Assembly (NCBI RefSeq): GCF_022812285.1
Contig: NZ_CP093300.1
Span: 1,612,001-1,676,000 of the forward strand
DNA length: 64,000 nucleotides
Direction: 5' to 3'
DNA from: Alkalihalobacillus sp. LMS39
Lineage (GTDB): Bacteria; Bacillota; Bacilli; Bacillales; Bacillaceae_F
Below are positions 33,706 to 42,961 of the stretch, piece by piece. The position numbers and the translations under genes were made by a program. Below the pieces are notes generated by a model that was given only the letters and a program-made list of their open reading frames with translations, was not told the DNA's origin and made no database searches. Each line of letters opens with the position of its first letter. The stretch's first letter is position 1.

Positions 33706-34560
33706 ATGAGAAGGATACTTGGTGTTATTCTTGTTGTCATTGGGATTATTATTGGAATATCAGCATTAGGTATTTCATTTTCAAGTCAAACGACAACAGC
33801 ATCAGAAGAAATCTTAGACTATGATGTCTCAAAAATGAATGAAATTAAGGTCGAAAGTACGGTGTCAGACATTACGATTACCCCTGTTGAGGCAGAGGGG
33901 CTAACAATCAATGTCCACAGCTCAAATGATGATTATAAAGTGAAGGCGAAAGAAAAAGGTTCTACCTTAATCATTGAATTAACTGAAAAGAAACAGTGGA
34001 TTACGTTTGGAAGAAGTATGAAAACGGTTGATATTCTCGTGCCAAAAGAATATGAAGATAAATTAAGTGTAACAACAACAGTAGGAAGTATTGTGTTAAA
34101 GGAACCAATTGAATTAAAAGAGTTAATTGTAAAAACAACAGCAGGGGATATTGAAAACATTAGCGGAAAAATCGATTATGTTACCGTAGCAAGTACAGCA
34201 GGCGATGTAAAAATGAAAGACCTCGAAACAGTGGAAACTACATTACAAGGAAGTGCTGGTGACTTTCGCCTTGATAATTTCGTAGGTTCAATTACAGGCA
34301 GAAATACAGCGGGGGACTTAATCGTTAATTTTAAGGATGAAAACCATAACATTGATTTTAAAGGAAGTGCAGGAGATATTAAAATCAACATTCCTTCTCC
34401 TTCGTTTGAATTAGATGCTTCTTCATCTGTTGGTGATATTTCAATTGGATTCCCGATAACATCAGATCGTTCGAGCACAAGAAAAGTGCAAGGAACAGTA
34501 AATGATGGAAAGTATACAGTTAAAGTTTCAACGTCAGTCGGAGACATTAACATTGAGTAA
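33706..34560 (+). CDS. liaG: LiaG-like DUF4097 protein
   Basis: A 284-residue protein with one N-terminal membrane anchor (about 5-25) and a beta-helix-like outside domain. The repeated strand pattern S-T-x-G-D-I occurs many times (TAGDIENI, TAGDVKMK, SAGDFRLD, TAGDLIV, SAGDIKIN, SVGDISIG, SVGDINI), typical of DUF4097 repeats, each about 20-25 residues. LiaG is encoded before liaF in B. subtilis; its role is unknown. AGGAGGCAACC before ATG. Confidence 0.88.
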   Translation: MRRILGVILVVIGIIIGISALGISFSSQTTTASEEILDYDVSKMNEIKVESTVSDITITPVEAEGLTINVHSSNDDYKVKAKEKGSTLIIELTEKKQWITFGRSMKTVDILVPKEYEDKLSVTTTVGSIVLKEPIELKELIVKTTAGDIENISGKIDYVTVASTAGDVKMKDLETVETTLQGSAGDFRLDNFVGSITGRNTAGDLIVNFKDENHNIDFKGSAGDIKINIPSPSFELDASSSVGDISIGFPITSDRSSTRKVQGTVNDGKYTVKVSTSVGDINIE

Positions 34561-34593
34561 ACGTGAAAAAGGACGAGCGAAAGGAGGGGCGAC

Positions 34594-35415
34594 ATGCAAC
34601 TTTCACGAAAAGGCTTTCTTGGAATTTTAATTATCGGTATTGGTGTCATTGCGTTATTAAATACACTCAATGTTAACATTCATATCGGAAGTTTTATTGG
34701 TCCCCTCATTTTTCTTTTTCTTGGACTTTATTTTCATTCAAAAGGACATAAAGTGTTAAGTGTAATTTTCGTTGTTATCGGGATTATCGCCCTTTTTGAA
34801 AATGTTTTCAGAATTAATATTGCTGGGATTATGATCGCGTCTGTGTTTATTTATTTTGGCTATCGATTGTTAGTAGGACCACAAAAAGAACAACAGTCGC
34901 CATATCATTCGGAAGAAACCGATTTTGAACGAGATCTAGAAATAGAAATTGACGAGCAAATCGAAACAATAAAAGAAAAAACTCGTGTTCAAACAGAAGA
35001 AAGCAATCATGACAGAGAAGAAAGCGATAAGAAAAAAACATTTACGTCACCAACATTTCGAAGTACGTTGATTGGTGATTTGCATTTATTAAGTCGGTTT
35101 GAACTTCAAGATATGACGATTCGAAACGGCATTGGTGATATCAAAGTAGACTTATCAAAAGCTATTATTCCTGAGGGAGAGACGGTCGTTGTTGTTCAAG
35201 GGTGGATTGGAGATATTGATATTTACATTCCCGATGATTTAGATGTCACTGTACAAGCGATGGTGTCAATTGGAGAGTTAGATGTTTTTGAAAACAACCA
35301 AAGCGGCTTTAACCGAAACTTATCAGTCACAACAAAAGGATATAAACAAGCACAACGCCGAGTGAAAATCATTCTTTCTCTATTCATTGGTGATATCGAC
35401 GTGAGGTATGTCTAA
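34594..35415 (+). CDS. liaF: LiaF-like inhibitor of the LiaRS system
   Basis: A 273-residue protein: four hydrophobic segments in the first 95 residues, an acidic linker (about 105-150), and a C-terminal DUF2154 beta domain with repeats like those of LiaG (NGIGDIKVDL, GWIGDIDIYI, LFIGDIDVRYV). LiaF keeps LiaS from activating LiaR in the absence of envelope stress. It overlaps the most upstream LiaS start by a few bases. AAAGGAGGGG precedes ATG. Confidence 0.92.
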   Translation: MQLSRKGFLGILIIGIGVIALLNTLNVNIHIGSFIGPLIFLFLGLYFHSKGHKVLSVIFVVIGIIALFENVFRINIAGIMIASVFIYFGYRLLVGPQKEQQSPYHSEETDFERDLEIEIDEQIETIKEKTRVQTEESNHDREESDKKKTFTSPTFRSTLIGDLHLLSRFELQDMTIRNGIGDIKVDLSKAIIPEGETVVVVQGWIGDIDIYIPDDLDVTVQAMVSIGELDVFENNQSGFNRNLSVTTKGYKQAQRRVKIILSLFIGDIDVRYV

Positions 35416-35416
35416 T

Positions 35417-36487
35417 ATGAGAAAAAGTAAACTAGTTAGTATTCAGTGGCAACTTATTCGTAATTCCATATCAATTAGCATATTAACCGGGATTTTCTTT
35501 GTATTTATTCTTACCTTTGGGCAAGAGTTAGGGTTTGCGTTAGTGTTTGATAAGAGAATTGTAGGCATTCCGATGCTAATCATCCTACCAATTATTTGTA
35601 TACTCGTTGGTGCCATTTATGGATATGTGTTAGGAAATAAATTGAAAAAAAGATTAGATGTTCTCTTACATGGAACAGTGCAGATTGAGAGAGGAAATTT
35701 CTCCTATCGTTTTCCGACTTTAGGTGAAGATGAAGTTGGTTTAATTAGTAGTCAATTAAATGGAATGATAAGTAGAGTAGAAGAGCAAATCGGTTCTTTA
35801 CAGCGATTATCGACAGAACGAGCTGAATGGCAGGAAACGATTAAACAAACGGCAATTGGAGAAGAACGTCAACGTTTAGCCAGAGACTTACATGATGCGG
35901 TAAGTCAACAATTATTTGCGATTTCCATGATGACTGCCGCTCTGCCACATACATTAGAGAAAAATAAAGATAAAGTGTTTTCACAAATTGAAGCGATTGA
36001 AAAAATGGCGCAAACCGCTCAATCTGAAATGAGAGCGTTATTGCTACACTTACGACCTGCGCATCTTGAAGGGAAAAATTTAAAAACTGGAATAGAAGAT
36101 TTATTGCAAGAGTTAAAGCATAAACATCGTCAATCAATAGAATGGAAAATAGAACCGTTATCGAACATTCCAAAAGGAATTGAGGACCATATGTTTCGTT
36201 TAGTTCAAGAAGCGGTTTCAAATATATTACGACATGCTAAAGCAGAAAGAATTGAATTGCAGTTACGTGAAATGCGTGGGCAGCTACGGTTAAAAATTAT
36301 CGATAATGGGATTGGATTTGATACGGCAACCCAAAAAAGCTCTTCATACGGCTTGCAAATGATGAAAGAGCGAGTGAACGAAATTGGTGGGGTGCTTGAA
36401 ATCATCTCTGTTCCTGGTAAAGGAACACAAGTCGAAGCAAAAGTCCCGTTAGTTCATGCGGTCAAGGAGGAGAAAAAACATGATTAA
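35417..36487 (+). CDS. liaS: Sensor histidine kinase LiaS
   Basis: A 356-residue kinase with two closely spaced membrane segments and almost no outside loop (about 14-35 and 46-72), a HAMP region, and the HisKA_3 box ERQRLARDLHDAVSQQ with His159. The ATPase domain has GLQMMKERV. Intramembrane-sensing kinases of this type detect envelope stress through LiaF. ATG 35417 is 10 bases after GAGG; ATG 35408 is an alternative giving three more residues. It overlaps liaR by 8 bases. Confidence 0.93.
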   Translation: MRKSKLVSIQWQLIRNSISISILTGIFFVFILTFGQELGFALVFDKRIVGIPMLIILPIICILVGAIYGYVLGNKLKKRLDVLLHGTVQIERGNFSYRFPTLGEDEVGLISSQLNGMISRVEEQIGSLQRLSTERAEWQETIKQTAIGEERQRLARDLHDAVSQQLFAISMMTAALPHTLEKNKDKVFSQIEAIEKMAQTAQSEMRALLLHLRPAHLEGKNLKTGIEDLLQELKHKHRQSIEWKIEPLSNIPKGIEDHMFRLVQEAVSNILRHAKAERIELQLREMRGQLRLKIIDNGIGFDTATQKSSSYGLQMMKERVNEIGGVLEIISVPGKGTQVEAKVPLVHAVKEEKKHD

Positions 36488-37112
36488 AGTGTTGCTTGTA
36501 GATGACCATGAAATGGTTCGGATGGGCTTAAGTACGTATTTATCGACAGAAGAGGATATCGATATCGTCGGTGAAGCTTCTAATGGTTTGGAAGGCGTCC
36601 AAATGGCCGTTGATAAAAAGCCAGATGTCATTTTAATGGATTTAGTCATGGAAAAAATGGATGGCATTGAAGCAACAAAACAAGTAACGTCCAAGTTGCC
36701 TGATGTGAAAGTCATCGTTTTAACGAGTTTTATTGATGATGAAAAAGTCTATCCTGTCATCGAAGCAGGTGCTTTTAGTTATTTATTAAAAACATCAAGG
36801 GCAAATGAAATTGCTGAAGCGATTCGTTCCGCTCACGCAGGCGAGGCGATTGTAGAAGCAAAAGTGACAAACAAAATGATGCAAAGAATGAGACAACAGA
36901 CCGTAAGAAATCCGCATGAAGAATTAACACCTAGGGAGCTAGAAGTTCTTTGCTTAGTCGGAAATGGGAAAACAAATCAAGAAATTGCCGATGAACTGTT
37001 TATCGGTATCAAAACAGTTAAAACACATGTTAGTAACATATTAGCTAAATTATGTGTAGAAGATCGTACACAAATTGCCATATACGCACACCGTCATGGA
37101 TTGGTGAAATAA
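36480..37112 (+). CDS. liaR: Response regulator LiaR
   Basis: A 210-residue NarL/FixJ regulator: receiver with D8, D9 and phospho-acceptor D54 (VILMDLVMEKMDG), and a LuxR-type helix-turn-helix (ELTPREREVL-like ELTPRELEVLCLVGNGKTNQ, about residues 147-165). LiaR activates its own operon through the liaI promoter. AAGGAGG lies 9 bases before ATG 36480; an upstream in-frame ATG at 36456 is less likely. It ends the operon. Confidence 0.95.
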   Translation: MIKVLLVDDHEMVRMGLSTYLSTEEDIDIVGEASNGLEGVQMAVDKKPDVILMDLVMEKMDGIEATKQVTSKLPDVKVIVLTSFIDDEKVYPVIEAGAFSYLLKTSRANEIAEAIRSAHAGEAIVEAKVTNKMMQRMRQQTVRNPHEELTPRELEVLCLVGNGKTNQEIADELFIGIKTVKTHVSNILAKLCVEDRTQIAIYAHRHGLVK

Positions 37113-37143
37113 AACCTGCTGAGTCGAGTAGGTTTTTTTTTTG
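37111..37143 (+). terminator. Terminator after liaR
   Basis: AAAACCTGCT and AGTAGGTTTT with a six-base loop and ten T. Confidence 0.88.
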
Positions 37144-37156
37144 TCAAAAACCGTAA

Positions 37157-37335
37157 CGGACATCTGTTCCGCTAATTTGCCGTTTTTGGCTAGTTATAGG
37201 TTGTTTTCGGACATGTGTTCCGCTAGTGGGCACAAAATAGGAGGAAATCGCTGAAAAATCGAAAAATAGCGGAACAAATGTCCGATACGATTAGAAATAA
37301 GGGAGTTTTTTCGAGAATAGCGGAATAGATGTCCG
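37157..37335. repeat. Four-site palindromic intergenic array D
   Basis: Forward sites 37157-37171 and 37208-37222, inverted sites 37270-37284 and 37321-37335; steps 51, 62 and 51 bp. It fills the gap between liaR and the MFS gene. Confidence 0.88.
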
Positions 37336-37427
37336 TAACAATCAAAGTGTTTTTTTTATCATGGTGTAACAGGATTTTTACATCTATTTTTTAAAATAAA
37401 AGGATGTTGAAGTAGAGGAGCTCACTC

Positions 37428-38681
37428 ATGATAAAACAAAAAAAGCAGAACATGACAATGCAAAAAAATAAATCGATTGATGTTTGTGCTTTAGTAACAG
37501 CGATTTGTTTACTAGCGGATTCGATGTTATATGTGGCATTACCGATTTACTTTCGTGATGTCGGATTGCAATCGATGTGGGAAGTTGGGCTAATTTTATC
37601 TCTGAATCGTCTAGTCCGCATTCCACTAAACCCATTCGTTAGTTTTATATATGCTCGTATCCAACTACGAACAGGTTTTTTAATTTCTGTTGTGTTAGCG
37701 ATTGTAACAACAGTTGGATATGGAGTACTTCAAGGATTATTGTATTGGATTTTGTTACGTATTGTGTGGGGACTTGCTTGGTCATTCTTTCGCCTTGGTG
37801 GTTTTTTCTTGATTCTTGACACGGCAACAAACGAAAACCGTGGGGAATTAATGGGGAGATACAATGGTTTATACCGTTTAGGAAGCTTGGGAGGAATGTT
37901 AGTCGGAGGAATTTGTGTGAGTTTGACTAGTTTATCTTTTACAGCGCTTTTGTTTGCTAGTGTGATGGTCGTCAGTATACCTCTTACGCTAATATACATT
38001 CCTGTAAAACAACGAGAAAACTCGGAGTCGGTTAGAAAAATGAAGCAAAATGAGAATTCAATTGTTACAAAACCTGTTTTATTGGCTATTACGAGTGGAA
38101 TGCTACTAGCGTTTATCATTCAAGGGCTGTTCGCTTCTACAATCAGTCTTGTTATGTTTGAACATTTTACAGAGGAAGTCCTTTTGTTTGGTGTAAGTAT
38201 TGGTGTTGCTGCTGTCTCAGGTGTTTTGCAAGGAATACGCTGGGTGTGGGAACCATTTTTAGCTGTGAAAATCGGAAAATGGTCAGACGGAAAATATGGG
38301 CGGTTTCCACTGTTTATTAGTTTTCTCGTATTCGGATCCCTTGGTTTTTGTCTCATTCCCCTTCAAACACCATTTTTTGTTTTTGTATTTATTGTGGTGC
38401 TGACAATGGTTTGTTCGACCGCACTCACAACATTAGTTGATGCGATAACAACAGATATTGCAAAAACCTATAATCAACACCGGGTTATTACATGGTACAC
38501 GATTTTTTTAGATACAGGGGCATCACTTGGACCTCTTATCGTCTATATGTTGCTTGGATTTGGAGCAGGAATTTCGAGTATTTACGCCATCGCCTGGGTG
38601 ATGATGCTTATGATTGCGAGTGGATGGGGATTTTATTTGTATAATAAAAAAGAAAAAAGAATCCAACACGACAGTGCATAA
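37428..38681 (+). CDS. MFS transporter of unknown substrate
   Basis: A 417-residue major facilitator protein with twelve membrane segments and a short cytoplasmic loop at about 195-215. The region RLGGFFLILDTATNENRGELMGRYNGLYRLGSLGGMLVGG resembles the sugar or drug efflux MFS_1 group. GAGGAG lies 7 bases before ATG. It stands alone between array D and pbpF. It is not clearly CsbX. Substrate unknown. Confidence 0.82.
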   Translation: MIKQKKQNMTMQKNKSIDVCALVTAICLLADSMLYVALPIYFRDVGLQSMWEVGLILSLNRLVRIPLNPFVSFIYARIQLRTGFLISVVLAIVTTVGYGVLQGLLYWILLRIVWGLAWSFFRLGGFFLILDTATNENRGELMGRYNGLYRLGSLGGMLVGGICVSLTSLSFTALLFASVMVVSIPLTLIYIPVKQRENSESVRKMKQNENSIVTKPVLLAITSGMLLAFIIQGLFASTISLVMFEHFTEEVLLFGVSIGVAAVSGVLQGIRWVWEPFLAVKIGKWSDGKYGRFPLFISFLVFGSLGFCLIPLQTPFFVFVFIVVLTMVCSTALTTLVDAITTDIAKTYNQHRVITWYTIFLDTGASLGPLIVYMLLGFGAGISSIYAIAWVMMLMIASGWGFYLYNKKEKRIQHDSA

Positions 38682-38693
38682 ATCGTTGAGATT

Positions 38694-38720
38694 CTACAAA
38701 ATTTTCGTGACATTTTGTAG
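38694..38720. promoter_or_regulatory. Perfect 9-bp dyad overlapping the pbpF -35 region
   Basis: CTACAAAAT (38694-38702) and ATTTTGTAG (38712-38720) are exact inverted repeats 9 bases apart. The right arm includes the putative -35. There is no T-run beyond it, so it looks more like an operator than a terminator for the MFS gene. Confidence 0.5.
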
Positions 38721-38743
38721 GGGAGAGAAAACTATATTATAAT
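38715..38743 (+). promoter_or_regulatory. Candidate promoter for pbpF
   Basis: TTGTAG (38715-38720), 17-base spacer, perfect TATAAT (38738-38743), about 30 bases upstream of the start. Confidence 0.5.
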
Positions 38744-38776
38744 AAAACGAAGACTAAAAAAGAAGGAGTGGTTTCC

Positions 38777-40921
38777 TTGACAATGAAGAAAAAACTACTA
38801 GTAGGGACAACCATTCTTGCTGGGATGTTTTTTAGCTTAACTTTATATTTAACCATTCTTTTTTCTGGCGACTATGTCATTGACGATAAAATGCTTGTGA
38901 TGAATTCAACGACTAAAATTGTGAGTGAAGATGGGGAAGAGCTTGCGAAACTTTTTATTGAAAATCGTGAGGTTGCTTCCATTCATGATATTCCAGAACA
39001 TGTGCAAGATGCTTTTGTAGCCATAGAAGATGCAAGATTTTATGAGCATCAAGGCATTGATTTTCGCGCGATTGGTCGAGCGTTGTACCGTGATATTTTA
39101 GCAGGAGCTAAAGTGGAAGGGGGAAGTACGATTACTCAACAGTTAGCGAAAAATACATTTTTGACGCATGATAAAACATGGCTACGAAAAACAAAAGAAG
39201 TTATCATTGCGATGAATTTAGAACGGCGCTATAGCAAAGATGAATTGCTAGAAATGTATTTAAATCGGATTTACTTTGGACATGGTGCCTATGGTATTCA
39301 AGCTGCAGCGACATTGTATTTTAATAAAGATGTTAGTGAGCTTACAGTGGAGGAAGGGGCTTTACTAGCTGGTTTACCTAAGGCTCCAAATAATTTATCT
39401 CCGATTAATGATATTGAAAAAAGTCAGCAACGCCGAGATGTTGTATTAAATGTTATGCATAATCGAGGGTATTTAAGCGCTGAAGAAGTTGTAAGACTCC
39501 AAGGGAAAACTGTTGCATTAAATGTAAATCGAATAAACGAAAATGAAGCGTTTTTAACGTATATCGATATGGTATTAGACGAAGCAGAGCAACGTTATCA
39601 TCTGTCAAATGAAGAAGTGTTTTCTGGTGGGTATTCGATTATTGTACCAATGGACAAACAGTTACAAGAAGCCTCGTTTGAGCTGATTCGGCAAAATCAA
39701 TTCTTTCCAAATGGAAATGAAGATGCACAAAGTGCGGTTGTGATGATGGATGTTGATAGTGGAGGGATTCTTGCTGTACAAGGAGGTCGGGATTATGTAG
39801 CGAAAGGGCTGAATCGTGTCCATGCTAAACGACAGCCTGGTTCAGCCTTTAAACCACTTGCTGTATATGGCCCTGCACTTGAAGAGCAATTGAATCCATA
39901 TTCGATATTAAAAGATGAATTAATAGATTATGATGGATATACACCAAGAAATGCCAACCGTGAATATGAAGGTGAAGTAACGATGTATGATGCTGTCACG
40001 CACTCATTAAATGCACCAACCGTATGGTTACTTAATGAACTTGGTGTGAAACATAGCCATTCTTATTTAGAACAATTAGGTGTTGGTATAAAAGATGATG
40101 GTTTAGCGGTTGCTTTAGGTGGATTAACAGAGGGGGTCAGCCCTTTACAACTAACAAAAGCATACAGAGCTTTTGCAAAAGAAGGGAAAGTTGTTGACCC
40201 TTATTTTATCGAGGAAATTTATGATGCAAATGGTGAATTAGTCGGGAGGGCGGTCCATGAAGAAACCCCTGTCTTTTCAAAACAAACAGCATGGTATATG
40301 ACAAAAATGCTAGAATCCGTCGTCACATCAGGAACAGGACAAAATGGAAGCACGAGTCAAGCCGTTGCCGGAAAGACGGGAACGACAACATATGATGAAG
40401 TTGATGGTGGCATACGTGATGCGTGGTTTGTCGGATATACAGAAAATGTAGTAGGTGCGGTTTGGATGGGGTATGATGCTACAACTCCAACAACGTATTT
40501 ACGAGGAGGAAGTTCTTATCCGACGGCACTGTTTAAAAATGTTATTGATTCTGTAGATGATACAAGAAAAAGTTATACCTTTTCTATGCCAGATGGATTA
40601 CAAGACTTAGATGACCCAATCCATTTTGTTTCGATAGATGATCTTGAAGGTGCACTTACATTTAGAGGAAGTGGCTTTGTCGGTGTCCAACTCCAATGGA
40701 CCCCATCAAGTGATGACAGACTACAGTACCATGTATATGAAGTAACAAAAGAAGAAACAGAGCTTGTCACAACCGTTACCGGCGTTGGAGAAGTAACAAT
40801 CGGATCAATCAACCCATTCTCCATCCCAGACTATATCGTCGTCCCATACAACCCCCAAACCGAACGAGAAGGTGACCCCTCAAACCAAATCACCATCTCC
40901 TGGAGAAAATTCGGGTTTTAG
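38777..40921 (+). CDS. pbpF: Class A penicillin-binding protein (PbpF type)
   Basis: A 714-residue bifunctional peptidoglycan synthase: N-terminal membrane anchor (about 8-30), a GT51 glycosyltransferase (EDARFYEHQGIDFRAIGRAL, then GGSTITQQLAKN) and a transpeptidase with the SxxK motif in GSAFKP (about 356-361), SLN in THSLNAP and KTGTT near residue 535. A C-terminal beta domain follows. It builds and cross-links glycan outside the membrane. B. subtilis pbpF (714 residues) is read in the forespore and lies in the same order before hemE. TTG 38777 has AAGGAG 8 bases upstream. Confidence 0.93.
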   Translation: MTMKKKLLVGTTILAGMFFSLTLYLTILFSGDYVIDDKMLVMNSTTKIVSEDGEELAKLFIENREVASIHDIPEHVQDAFVAIEDARFYEHQGIDFRAIGRALYRDILAGAKVEGGSTITQQLAKNTFLTHDKTWLRKTKEVIIAMNLERRYSKDELLEMYLNRIYFGHGAYGIQAAATLYFNKDVSELTVEEGALLAGLPKAPNNLSPINDIEKSQQRRDVVLNVMHNRGYLSAEEVVRLQGKTVALNVNRINENEAFLTYIDMVLDEAEQRYHLSNEEVFSGGYSIIVPMDKQLQEASFELIRQNQFFPNGNEDAQSAVVMMDVDSGGILAVQGGRDYVAKGLNRVHAKRQPGSAFKPLAVYGPALEEQLNPYSILKDELIDYDGYTPRNANREYEGEVTMYDAVTHSLNAPTVWLLNELGVKHSHSYLEQLGVGIKDDGLAVALGGLTEGVSPLQLTKAYRAFAKEGKVVDPYFIEEIYDANGELVGRAVHEETPVFSKQTAWYMTKMLESVVTSGTGQNGSTSQAVAGKTGTTTYDEVDGGIRDAWFVGYTENVVGAVWMGYDATTPTTYLRGGSSYPTALFKNVIDSVDDTRKSYTFSMPDGLQDLDDPIHFVSIDDLEGALTFRGSGFVGVQLQWTPSSDDRLQYHVYEVTKEETELVTTVTGVGEVTIGSINPFSIPDYIVVPYNPQTEREGDPSNQITISWRKFGF

Positions 40922-40929
40922 AGAGAAAG

Positions 40930-41199
40930 AACCAAAAGGTCGCCCTATACCTTTTGGTTCTTTCTCGTAAGAGGGGGAAAGCTGTTGCCAGCTCTTAAAG
41001 CCATTCAGTGTTCTTCTAAAATGGCGAGCAACGAGCGGTCCCCCGAACCAAAAGGTTGCCCTATACCTTTTGGTTCTTTCTCGTAAGAGGGGGAAAGCCG
41101 TTGCCAGCTCTTAAAGCCATTCAGTGTTCTTCTAAAATGGCGAGCAACGAGCGGTCCCCCGAACCAAAAGGTCGCCCTATACCTTTTGGTTCTTTCTCG
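40930..41199 (+). repeat. 116-bp tandem repeat carrying a terminator hairpin
   Basis: Two full 116-bp units (40930-41045 and 41046-41161) and the first 38 bases of a third. Each begins with the hairpin AACCAAAAGG..CCTTTTGGTT followed by CTTTCTC, so the pbpF terminator is present three times. Copies 1 and 2 differ at very few positions, so the duplication is recent. Confidence 0.92.
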
Positions 41200-41324
41200 A
41201 TCGACTTGTTTATAACATTGCTCTACTACATTCTTAGAATGAATGAGGGACTTGGAGTAGTATGAGACAAGCAAGAAAAGCCCCAAGTGAATCCTTCAAC
41301 ACTTGGGCGGGTTTATCCGTTAGC

Positions 41325-41533
41325 GATTGTTTATGGGAAGTAAGCGGCCATGAAAACCGTTATCTGTGAACATGGCTAGCGTTTTGGAACGTTGGAGGAC
41401 ACAGGAGCCGTTAATCATAAGATATCGCTAGGAATAGAGTGGCTTTTGCGTGAATAAGCGCTCCTGTGGCCGTTAAAAAACGGAAACCCGTATCATGTTC
41501 ACAAATAACGGCTGCTCTGACCGCAAAAATGAG
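41325..41533. repeat. Long palindromic intergenic element, copy 2
   Basis: Same element as 1995-2206. Arms CCGTTATCTGTGAACAT (41357-41373) and ATGTTCACAAATAACGG (41495-41511) pair with one mismatch, and the inner arms also pair. Confidence 0.75.
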
Positions 41534-41544
41534 ACAAATGAGGG

Positions 41545-41711
41545 AGAATAAAAATGTTGGTCTAGCACTGAAGCTTTGAAAGCTTATTCTAGAAGAGCGA
41601 AGGCTGCGCACCTGCGCGTTTCACCCCAAGAAGATCACTTGGGGTTCACTGTCAAAAGCGAGTAGGGCTCCGCACTTCGCATGAAACGAAAAGACGCTGC
41701 CGCGTTTTCCT
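41545..41711 (+). repeat. Interrupted copy of the small repeat, with extra hairpin
   Basis: AGAATAAAAATGTTGGTCTA then AGCACTGAAGC match the head of the small repeat; a 100-base insert containing a CCCCAAG..CTTGGGG hairpin (41624-41644) follows; the tail GAAACGAAAAGACGCTGCCG is at 41684-41703. The 40922-41908 space holds no gene; apart from these repeats, 41712-41908 shows nothing but the hemE upstream region. Confidence 0.5.
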
Positions 41712-41908
41712 AGAACCAATCTCTTTTAAAAGATCAAGAAAAAAGCATTCTAGTTCTTAAGATTTTAGCGATTTTATGACAGTTTATTGGCTAAGCTATA
41801 CATATGTAGTCGAGATATTTATAGTAAGAAAGAGTAGAAAAATGATTTTTTAGTTCGATTCGATTACAATAGTAAACAGATTGCAATGTACGTAGAAGGG
41901 GTGTAATA

Positions 41909-42946
41909 ATGAATCAACCATTATTCAATGATAATTTTTTAAAAGCTTGTCGAAAAGAGGAAACAAGTCATGTTCCAGTATGGTATATGAGACAAGCTGG
42001 AAGGTCGCAACCAGAGTATAGAGAAATAAAAGAAAAATACTCGTTATTTGAAATTACACATCAACCTGAGCTCTGTGCTTATGTAACAAAATTACCTGTT
42101 GACCAATATAACAACGATGCAGCGATTTTATACAAGGACATTATGACGCCATTACCGGCCATTGGAGTCGATGTTGAAATAAAAACAGGCATTGGCCCTG
42201 TGATTGACAAACCGATTCGCTCATTAGCGGATGTTGAAAAACTTGGAACGATTAATCCGAAAGAAGATGTTCCTTATGTCCTAGATACAATTAAAATACT
42301 GCGCGAACAGTTAACAGTGCCACTGATTAGCTTTAGTGGAGCGCCATTCACTTTAGCAAGTTATATGATTGAAGGGGGACCTTCAAAAAACTATAACAAA
42401 ACAAAAGCCTTTATGTATGCCGAGCCTACAGCATGGCATCTTTTAATGGACAAACTTGGGGATATGACGATTACATATGTAAAAGACCAAATTAAAGCTG
42501 GCGCACAAGCGATTCAAATCTTTGATTCTTGGGTAGGGACGTTAAATGTAGCTGACTATCGTTTATTTGTTAAACCGATTATGACACGAATTTTTTCTGA
42601 ACTTCAAAAAGAAGGTGTCCCATTAATTATGTTTGGTGTCGGTGCAAGTCATCTAGTTCAAGAGTGGCATGAATTAGACCTTAATGTTGTCGGACTTGAT
42701 TGGAGACTTCCGATTCGAGAGGCACGAGCAAAAGGAGTTCATAAAGCCGTACAAGGAAATTTAGACCCTGCGATTTTATTGGCCCCATGGGAAGTTATCG
42801 AAGAAAGAACGAAAGAAATTTTAGATGCTGGTATGGAAACACCTGGATTTATATTTAATTTAGGCCACGGTGTATTCCCAGAAGTCAATCCAGCTACGTT
42901 GAAGAAATTGACCGCTTTTGTTCATGAATATACAGCAAAATCATAG
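41909..42946 (+). CDS. hemE: Uroporphyrinogen decarboxylase HemE
   Basis: A 345-residue enzyme that removes four carboxyl groups from uroporphyrinogen III to give coproporphyrinogen III. The start [16 protein letters not shown] carries the substrate-binding arginines, and [24 protein letters not shown] and [10 protein letters not shown] near the end are family hallmarks. It is the first of three haem genes, 15 bases before hemH. GTAGAAGGGGTG upstream of ATG. Length is normal (about 350). Confidence 0.97.
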   Translation: MNQPLFNDNFLKACRKEETSHVPVWYMRQAGRSQPEYREIKEKYSLFEITHQPELCAYVTKLPVDQYNNDAAILYKDIMTPLPAIGVDVEIKTGIGPVIDKPIRSLADVEKLGTINPKEDVPYVLDTIKILREQLTVPLISFSGAPFTLASYMIEGGPSKNYNKTKAFMYAEPTAWHLLMDKLGDMTITYVKDQIKAGAQAIQIFDSWVGTLNVADYRLFVKPIMTRIFSELQKEGVPLIMFGVGASHLVQEWHELDLNVVGLDWRLPIREARAKGVHKAVQGNLDPAILLAPWEVIEERTKEILDAGMETPGFIFNLGHGVFPEVNPATLKKLTAFVHEYTAKS

Positions 42947-42961
42947 GTAGAGGTGATAGCA

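Noticed and set aside
41005-41286. ORFs on both strands in the pbpF-hemE gap
   Set aside because: They arise from the 116-bp tandem repeat and carry its periodicity; no ribosome site.
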